DNA of 9,805 nucleotides from Devosia sp. (GTDB lineage Bacteria; Pseudomonadota; Alphaproteobacteria; Rhizobiales; Devosiaceae), in assembly GCA_016793415.1 (NCBI GenBank), contig JAEUMC010000517.1:1-9805 (forward strand), given 5' to 3'. The notes under the pieces were generated by a model that saw only the letters and a program-made list of their open reading frames with translations, was not told where the DNA came from and did no database searches. Below, piece after piece: positions 1 through 3,844 of the stretch (position 1 is the stretch's first letter; each line of letters begins with the position of its first letter). A program made the position numbers and the translations under genes.

Positions 1-46
1 CGCCTCGAAAGCGCGCCCGGACCAAATGCCGGGGGGCGGCCGATGA
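1..46 (+). CDS. 3' end of an upstream phage-operon gene (partial)
   Basis: The frame whose codons begin at position 2 is open from the window edge. It ends at the TGA at 44-46, which overlaps the ATG at 43 of the next gene as ATGA. Only 14 residues are visible (ASKARPDQMPGGGR), so no family can be named. The case for a real gene is that the same 4-base stop/start overlap joins the following genes of this operon. A chance open frame of this length is also possible. Confidence 0.3.
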   Translation, partial: ASKARPDQMPGGGR

Positions 47-615
47 GCCTCCCCTGGTTCAAGTTCCAGCCCGCGGCGTGGCGGGGCGACCAGGCGCTCA
101 GGGCCGTCAGCCTCGCGGCGCGCGGGCTGTGGATCGAGTGCCTGTGCATCATGCACGAGGCCAAGCCCTATGGGCACCTGGTGCTCAACGGCAAGCCGAT
201 CGACGAGATGACCCTGGCCCGCATGACAGGGGTGCCGGTGGACGAGGTTCGCGCCCTCCTGGCGGAGCTTCGGCAAGCCGGCGTCCTGAGCATGGCGAGC
301 ACCGGGGTGATCCTGTCGCGGCGCATGGTGAAAGACCATGAGCGCGCCAATCTGGGGCGCAAATCGGCCAACCGCCGCTGGGCGCAAGTGGCTGATGGAA
401 CAGCACAATCCGGCGCACCCAATGGGTCGGCCAATGGGCAGCCCAGTGCTGAGAATGAAGACTCGAGATTCCCCCCAAAAACCCCCACGGCGACGCCGCG
501 TCCGCCCACGGCGCCACCTCGGGCGTCGCGTCGCGGCAGCAGAGGCGGCGCGTCGGCGCTGCTCGAGCAGGCCCGCAGGATGCAGACGGAAACGGAGATG
601 GAGACCCCAGGATGA
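43..615 (+). CDS. Phage-type winged-helix-like early/replication protein
   Basis: This 190-residue protein begins MSLPWFKFQPAAWRGD and continues with an ordered part (residues about 15-115) that looks like a winged-helix fold. It contains LAARGLWIECLCIMHE, then a helix-turn-helix-like LARMTGVPVDEVRALLAEL and the basic SRRMVKDHERANLGRK. Proteins with this opening are frequent in alphaproteobacterial prophages near replication and early genes and resemble DUF1376-type phage proteins. A role in replication initiation or early control is inferred from that similarity. The tail from about residue 125 is low complexity (P, T, R, A rich) and includes a small NG repeat from a duplicated CCAATGGG 12 bp apart. 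The ATG at 43 follows a GGGGGGCGG purine stretch. The stop overlaps the next ATG (612) as ATGA, indicating translational coupling. A slippery-type heptamer at 474-480 is listed separately. The class is fairly sure; the exact function is not. Confidence 0.75.
   Translation: MSLPWFKFQPAAWRGDQALRAVSLAARGLWIECLCIMHEAKPYGHLVLNGKPIDEMTLARMTGVPVDEVRALLAELRQAGVLSMASTGVILSRRMVKDHERANLGRKSANRRWAQVADGTAQSGAPNGSANGQPSAENEDSRFPPKTPTATPRPPTAPPRASRRGSRGGASALLEQARRMQTETEMETPG
474..480 (+). promoter_or_regulatory. Candidate -1 frameshift heptamer C_CCA_AAA
   Basis: Within the run CCCCCCAAAAACCCCC (471-486), bases 474-480 read C CCA AAA in the frame of the gene that starts at 43. This fits the X_XXY_YYZ rule for -1 slippage. 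The -1 frame is then open without a stop up to and through the ATG at 612, so slippage would give a fusion of about 320 residues with the second gene. The following sequence is very GC-rich and could supply a stimulatory structure, but I did not establish one. A chance homopolymer is the alternative. Confidence 0.3.
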
Positions 616-1004
616 ACATGCGTGACCAGGGCAAGGCGCTCGAAGCGATCGCCACCATGCTCGCGGGCTTTCCCAGCTCCAACTCGGCGATCACCGAGGC
701 GACGGCGATGGCTTATCTCCGCGCCGTCGACCATTGCCCGGTGCTGGCCATCGAGGCCGCCTGTACGGCGTTCCTGCGCGGCCAGGTCAGGGGCCACAAT
801 CCGGATTTTCCGCCCACCGCGCCACGGCTCGCGAGCCTCGCCGATGCGCTGGGCGAAGCCGCCCGGGCGCTCGCCCATGGCCCGCGGCTGGTGCGATACC
901 CGATCGGCGCAGCGCCGCCCGCCGGCACCGTGGCGCTGGGCGGCCGCACCGACGACTGGCGGGGCCCCAGCCGCACCCGGTTGATCGCAGGGAGCACAAG
1001 CTGA
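612..1004 (+). CDS. Phage-operon hypothetical protein, second gene
   Basis: This is a 130-residue, mostly helical protein. Its N-terminal half (KALEAIATMLAGFPSSNSAI, then a helix ending in RAVDHCPVLAIEAACTAFL) has the look of small proteins that follow the preceding gene in alphaproteobacterial prophages. Its order after a replication-like gene would suit a helicase-loader or accessory replication role, but I see no diagnostic motif, so this is only a guess. There is no signal peptide or membrane segment. The C-terminal 40 residues are Gly/Pro/Arg rich and probably disordered. The ATG at 612 overlaps the previous TGA, and its own TGA (1002-1004) shares one base with the next ATG, so translation is probably coupled on both sides. 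The -1 frame of the previous gene also enters this frame. Confidence 0.65.
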   Translation: MNMRDQGKALEAIATMLAGFPSSNSAITEATAMAYLRAVDHCPVLAIEAACTAFLRGQVRGHNPDFPPTAPRLASLADALGEAARALAHGPRLVRYPIGAAPPAGTVALGGRTDDWRGPSRTRLIAGSTS

Positions 1005-1198
1005 TGGCGCTCGGGATTTTCGAAACCGCGCCCGGCTTCCGGGTGTTCGTCCGCCGCTGCGATGGCTGCGGCTCCAAGCACGCGGCCTACGGCAGGGGGA
1101 GCCTCCGCGAAGCGATCCGCACCGGCGAGTTCGGCCGGGTGAAGTGCTGGTGCGGCCCCGATGGCTGCCGCGCCACCCGGCGTGGAGCGGTGCAATGA
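1004..1198 (+). CDS. 64-residue cysteine-rich (zinc-ribbon-like) phage protein
   Basis: This short gene encodes MALGIFETAPGFRVFVRRCD and on to residue 64. Five cysteines are spaced C19-x2-C22 and C48-x-C50-x4-C55. Two cysteine knuckles about 25 residues apart resemble a zinc ribbon, with short beta strands likely around FRVFVRRCDGC and GRVKCWC. Small zinc-ribbon proteins are common in phage early operons as nucleic-acid or protein binders; that role is inferred here. The start is set by the TGATG junction with the previous gene. The stop (1196-1198) overlaps the next ATG (1195) as ATGA. The TTCGTCCGCCGCTGCGATGG region is continuous, with no sign of a frameshift. The gene is real by context; its function is unknown. 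Confidence 0.6.
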   Translation: MALGIFETAPGFRVFVRRCDGCGSKHAAYGRGSLREAIRTGEFGRVKCWCGPDGCRATRRGAVQ

Positions 1199-1707
1199 CC
1201 TGGTCGCAAACCGGCGCCGAGCCACCTGGCGAGGGGCGCGGCTCAGGTCGCAAGAGTTTCATCGAGCGCATCCGCGAGGTGGCGGCCGAATATTCGGATC
1301 GCGGCCTCGGGGCGAGTGCGGCGATGGCAGAAATCCGGGCGGCGTTGCGCGCCCTCGACCGACAGCTCAAGGAGACCTCGGATGGCAGAGTGGTACGCAG
1401 TAAGGACACGGGCCAAGGGCGAGCGCGAGGCGCAGCGCCAGCTCGAACGGGCGGGCTTCGAAGCCTACCTGCCGCAATATCGCATCGAGCGCTACAACCG
1501 CCGGCAGCGGGTGCGCCGGGTCACCGCGCTCTGCCTGTTCCCGCGCTACCTGTTCGTCAGGCTGGAGCGGCTGGAGGAGACCTCCAGGGTGCTCGCCTGC
1601 GCCCCGGTGCTGGAGCTGCTGCCGGGCCGGCCGCACCTGCCGCAGCCGATCCCGGCGGAGGATGTGCTGGCGCTGCGGCAGGCCGAGGCGCGCCAGCTGC
1701 TCGATGA
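1195..1707 (+). CDS. Small helical phage-operon protein with unusually long 3' overlap
   Basis: The ATG at 1195 overlaps the previous stop. The first 62 residues look genuine: a Gly-rich start, then two amphipathic helices (FIERIREVAAEYSDRGLG and ASAAMAEIRAALRALDRQ). After about residue 63, where the NusG-like gene begins at 1382, the frame has no stop until 1705-1707. There it reads as the Ala/Pro/Arg/Gly-rich shadow of that gene. Either the protein really has a 170-residue form overlapping the next gene by 326 nt, or a natural stop near 1382-1403 was lost by an indel: a -1 shift would end at the TAA at 1401-1403. The helical part belongs to no family I recognise. By position it is one more early-operon accessory protein. 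I am confident of the start and of the first third only. Confidence 0.5.
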   Translation: MTWSQTGAEPPGEGRGSGRKSFIERIREVAAEYSDRGLGASAAMAEIRAALRALDRQLKETSDGRVVRSKDTGQGRARGAAPARTGGLRSLPAAISHRALQPPAAGAPGHRALPVPALPVRQAGAAGGDLQGARLRPGAGAAAGPAAPAAADPGGGCAGAAAGRGAPAAR

Positions 1708-1939
1708 CACCGACGCGGCCCGCCGGCTGCGCGGCGAGACGACGCGCAACACCCTCGCCGCGCTGCGCAAGCGCCTCGGCGGCAAGCCGGTGCGCATCGC
1801 GGCGGGGCCGTTCACCAGCTTTGCCGGTACGGTCGAAGCCGTGGAGTCGCTCAACCGGCTGCGCGTGCTGCTCGACCTGTTCGGCCGCCCGACCCCGGTG
1901 GAGCTGGAGCCAGGCCAGGTGGAGGAGCTGGCAGCCTGA
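1382..1939 (+). CDS. NusG-family transcription antitermination/termination paralog (phage type)
   Basis: This 185-residue specialised NusG paralog carries both family domains. The NGN domain (about residues 3-100) opens with WYAVRTRAKGEREAQRQLER and contains LFPRYLFVRLE, close in pattern to RfaH. The KOW domain (about 133-180) contains KPVRIAAGPFTSFAGTVEAV and ends in a beta-rich stretch. Members bind the RNA polymerase beta-prime clamp helices and alter pausing, termination or coupling to translation. Paralogs such as RfaH, LoaP and UpxY act only on chosen operons. Here the gene closes a phage-like operon, so a role in antitermination of phage genes is the natural inference. ATG 1382 is preferred over the open frame upstream because AAGGAG lies 8 bases before it and NGN homology begins at once. 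It converges on a decayed minus-strand gene only 13 bases away, so any original downstream phage genes are missing here. Confidence 0.88.
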   Translation: MAEWYAVRTRAKGEREAQRQLERAGFEAYLPQYRIERYNRRQRVRRVTALCLFPRYLFVRLERLEETSRVLACAPVLELLPGRPHLPQPIPAEDVLALRQAEARQLLDDTDAARRLRGETTRNTLAALRKRLGGKPVRIAAGPFTSFAGTVEAVESLNRLRVLLDLFGRPTPVELEPGQVEELAA

Positions 1940-1952
1940 AGCCGCTGGCCCC

Positions 1953-2625
1953 TCAGGCCTCGGGCAAGGGCGCCGTGAGCCGGCCAGCCGGCGCCACCTG
2001 GGGTTCGGCCGGCACGTTCGGCGACAGCGGCAACCCGTGCGCGGCGCGGTCGAGCACCGATTTGGTGGATCCGGGCATCGGCGGCGATCGGGCGGCGCGC
2101 GAACAGCGGGATCGACCAGCCGTTCGGCCCCAGCCAGGGCAGGATCTCGAGCAACGCCCAGGCCCAGCTGCGGGTGTCGTGCGCCGGGGCCAGGGCATCC
2201 GGCCTGACATATTGCGGCTTTTTCGGATTGCTAGCGAGCACGATGTCCGTGATCGTCTGTTCGCGATACTTGAGGCCCATGGTCTCGGTCTCTTCGATCC
2301 AGGCCAGCGGCAGCTTGGCCAGCGCGCTTTCCGCTTCGGGATAACCGCCGCCCACATCGCTGTGTCCGCTGGCAAACCACACCTCTTCGACATCCTGCGG
2401 CCGCGCCGCCGAAGTGTTGAACGGGTTGCCCAGATACTGCCCGCCGCCGGGCCAGAGCTCGGCCCGGAACATCACCCGCCGCTCGTCGATCGCCACGGCG
2501 TGACGCACGCTTTCGACGCTGGGATTGGTCTTGGTGAAGGCGTGCGAGCGCAGCCGCGGGCCATAGCGCCCGTGCTCGATCACCGATGCCACGGTATCAA
2601 ACAGCCCGAGCAGGCGGATCGGCGA
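1953..2625 (-). pseudogene. DUF2235 (Tle-like phospholipase domain) gene, 5'-truncated and frameshifted
   Basis: The reading is PIRLLGLFDTVASVIEHGRY, then VEEVWFASGHSDVGGGYPEA, then TDIVLASNPKKPQYVRPDAL. It matches the DUF2235 alpha/beta-hydrolase domain found in Tle1-type type VI secretion phospholipases and related cytosolic proteins; GHSDVGGGY is the family signature. Two defects are visible. First, upstream of PIRL at about 2622 the frame turns into unrelated sequence, and the N-terminal part with the nucleophile serine is absent. Second, after ARIHQ the frame leaves the family pattern, while another frame continues as SVLDRAAHGLPLSPNVPAEP and ends at the TGA at 1953-1955. One extra base in the TTT at 2061-2063 (plus strand) explains the break. 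Without repair, the first frame runs on over the NusG gene to 1546. There is no neighbouring type VI gene. The gene is almost certainly dead. Confidence 0.8.
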
Positions 2626-2627
2626 TG

Positions 2628-2783
2628 GCCAAGGTGGCGCACCTGTCGCAGGTGACTGCCCTCTTCACCGACGCGCTACCCGACGAGCAATGGCGCAAAC
2701 GCCTCGTCGAGAGTGGCGCCGCCATCCGGTTGGTCGCTGGCGGCGAGGCTCCCCTGAAGCTGGGATCGGCTGAGGCCGACTAG
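2628..2783 (+). pseudogene. 3' fragment of a DeoR/GlpR-family transcriptional repressor
   Basis: The frame ending at the TAG at 2781-2783 reads KVAHLSQVTALFTDALPDEQ and on to AAIRLVAGGEAP. The pattern (V.HL.Q.. .LFTD.. a short loop, a helix, then a hydrophobic strand) is the end of the DeoR-type sugar-phosphate-sensing C-terminal domain, where homologs typically read IGHLSQVD-LVTD. The winged-helix N-terminus and most of the sensor domain are missing. Upstream of about 2628 the sequence belongs to the truncated DUF2235 gene on the other strand. The ATG at 2625 is therefore probably accidental and no product is expected. I recognise the family from a short stretch only, so the identity is moderately sure. 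Confidence 0.5.
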
Positions 2784-2915
2784 CCCCACCAGGACAACAG
2801 CGGCTAGCACGGCAGGCTGGATCCGGGGCCCCTTCCACACATCCACAGCTCCCGAGCCGGACCTCAGTGCGAGGGGGGACCGTTCCATGCTTGCGGGACG
2901 GCGGCAGGCAGCCGG

Positions 2916-2956
2916 CCGACCGCTTGCCGCCGGCCACGCAGCCGGGCTGCGGTCGG
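2916..2956 (-). terminator. Two-part stem-loop after the 66-residue gene
   Basis: CCGACCGC (2916-2923) pairs with GCGGTCGG (2949-2956), and inside it CCGGC (2930-2934) pairs with GCCGG (2941-2945) around a 6-base loop. It starts 10 bases after the stop of the minus-strand gene at 2967-3167. There is no U tract on the minus strand beyond it. It is therefore either a weak or factor-dependent terminator, or an mRNA 3'-end stabiliser. In sequence this rich in G and C, chance pairing is possible. Confidence 0.35.
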
Positions 2957-2966
2957 AGCTCGACCG

Positions 2967-3167
2967 TCACGGATTGAGCAGCGGGCTCAGCACGTCGTCT
3001 GCACGCATCTTGGCCGGGTCGTAAGCCATGGTTTCAAGGTTGCCATTGGGCAGTTGCACCGTCACGTGGCGCAGGCCCCGGCCGTTGGGCTCCTCGGCGA
3101 TCCCGGTCGTCCTCGTCAGAACCCAAAGCCACTTGTCTCGCTCTATGGGAAGCTTCGGTTTGGCCAT
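2967..3167 (-). CDS. 66-residue conserved-looking hypothetical protein
   Basis: This small soluble protein begins MAKPKLPIERDKWLWVLTRT and ends MRADDVLSPLLNP. It contains a probable beta hairpin (RHVTVQLPNGNLETMAYDP). Its composition is that of a folded protein, with no signal peptide or membrane helix. The ATG at 3165-3167 is preceded by GGAG with 8 bases between, a good ribosome binding site. I do not recognise a family. It lies 203 bases downstream of the next minus-strand gene (3371-3634) and is followed by a stem-loop, so it is probably a separate small unit or the end of a two-gene transcript. Function unknown. Confidence 0.6.
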   Translation of the reverse strand: MAKPKLPIERDKWLWVLTRTTGIAEEPNGRGLRHVTVQLPNGNLETMAYDPAKMRADDVLSPLLNP

Positions 3168-3319
3168 CGATCATACTCCATCACCCCGGCTGCCGCGGGT
3201 GGTTCGAGGGAAGAAATGCCCCCACATCTCAAGGCGGTGCGCCCGGGTCGTAACGCCCGCCTCACGCGCCGCACCGTAGCTTTTGGTTGGGACCGAGCCC
3301 CTGTTGCGCTGGGCCCGCC

Positions 3320-3352
3320 AGCCGGTTGCTTGAGGCCACCCAAGCGCCGGCT
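3320..3352 (-). terminator. Strong hairpin after the 87-residue gene
   Basis: AGCCGG (3320-3325) pairs with CCGGCT (3347-3352). Further in, GCTTG (3328-3332) pairs with CAAGC (3341-3345), with a T-G wobble and a bulged T between the two stems and an 8-base loop. It lies 18 bases past the stop of the minus-strand gene at 3371-3634. The minus strand beyond it has no U run, so intrinsic termination would be inefficient. A factor-assisted terminator or transcript-stabilising structure is as likely. Confidence 0.4.
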
Positions 3353-3370
3353 GCGCCTATGGCAGGTGCG

Positions 3371-3634
3371 TCACCGCGATGCGGCCGAGACCGCGCCGGC
3401 AACCGATCCATCGTGGTAGAGCAGCACGCGCTCTTCGTCGCCGTCGGGGTTGAGATAGGAAACCTCCGCGAAGATGTTTTCCGGCTCGCCCAGCAGGTAG
3501 AGCCTCGTCCGCGCAACCCGTTCGGCCGCGGCGATAGGGTGGGCCGCAACGGCGCGCACTGGTTTGTCGAAGGCCACTCCACCCTTTTGACCGATGTATC
3601 GCGCCACCTGGAAAGTGAACTGAACCTCGCCCAT
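3371..3634 (-). CDS. 87-residue hypothetical protein
   Basis: The protein reads MGEVQFTFQVARYIGQKGGV and later RTRLYLLGEPENIFAEVSYL, then GDEERVLLYHDGSVAGAV. The alternation of short hydrophobic and charged segments suggests a small beta-rich fold. There is no signal peptide, cysteine pair or transmembrane helix, and I recognise no family. GAGGA lies about 4 bases upstream of the ATG at 3632-3634, which selects this start over longer open frames that run into the divergent control region. It is transcribed away from the large regulator at 3845, sharing the 210-base gap, and is followed by a strong hairpin. A longer overlapping frame on the same strand (3357-3818) is a shadow. Confidence 0.55.
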   Translation of the reverse strand: MGEVQFTFQVARYIGQKGGVAFDKPVRAVAAHPIAAAERVARTRLYLLGEPENIFAEVSYLNPDGDEERVLLYHDGSVAGAVSAASR

Positions 3635-3739
3635 TGCGCTTCCTCACCAACAACGGCGCCAGGCAATCCCAGAGGTCGTCGCCGATGCGCCCTGCGCCAG
3701 GAACACCTCGGACAAGCTCCGGGAAAGCTAGGGCGCGGA

Positions 3740-3791
3740 CGTCATCGTCACGTGATGCCGGCACCTGAACAACGTGATTTGCTCGTGATTT
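3740..3791 (+). promoter_or_regulatory. CGTGAT direct repeats on an 11-bp grid (candidate SARP/OmpR-type operator)
   Basis: CGTGATTT occurs at 3773-3780 and again at 3784-3791, exactly 11 bp apart. CGTGAT is also at 3751-3756, 22 bp before the first of these, and CGTCAT (one mismatch) at 3740-3745, another 11 bp before. The slot at 3762 is degenerate. Repeats on one face of the helix in direct orientation are what SARP and OmpR-like winged helices bind. The array lies directly upstream of the gene for such a protein and ends 14 bases before a possible -10 box. TCACGTGA (3748-3755) is an additional small palindrome. Autoregulation is inferred; the divergent gene at 3634 might also respond. Confidence 0.5.
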
Positions 3792-3805
3792 ATTGCGCCG
3801 CCTGC

Positions 3806-3811
3806 TATGCT
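3806..3811 (+). promoter_or_regulatory. Possible -10 box (TATGCT) for the SARP-like regulator
   Basis: TATGCT matches four of six consensus -10 bases. It sits 34 bases before the GTG start at 3845, giving a leader of about 27 bases. No good -35 box lies at 16-18 bp; the direct repeats at 3773-3791 take that area. This is the usual arrangement of activator-dependent SARP-type promoters. Confidence 0.35.
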
Positions 3812-3844
3812 CCGCCATCGATGAAGCAGTGAGCTGAACCGCCT

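Noticed and set aside
419..438. Duplicated CCAATGGG 12 bp apart in the first gene
   Set aside because: It is a short in-frame duplication in a disordered tail; too small to call a repeat element or attachment site.
168..1409. 413-codon open frame on the minus strand across the phage operon
   Set aside because: It is antisense to several tightly coupled genes, is Arg/Ala/Gly rich and shows no domain. This is the common antisense shadow of GC-rich coding sequence.
1546..1952. Extension of the DUF2235 frame across the NusG-like gene
   Set aside because: This is read-through after the frameshift at 2061-2063; the residues are antisense shadow of the NusG-like gene.
2676..2888. 70-codon minus-strand frame with a hydrophobic stretch (VLAAVVLVGLVGL)
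   Set aside because: It overlaps the DeoR fragment antisense, lacks a convincing ribosome site, and a single hydrophobic run is easily produced by GC-rich sequence. A small membrane peptide cannot be fully excluded.
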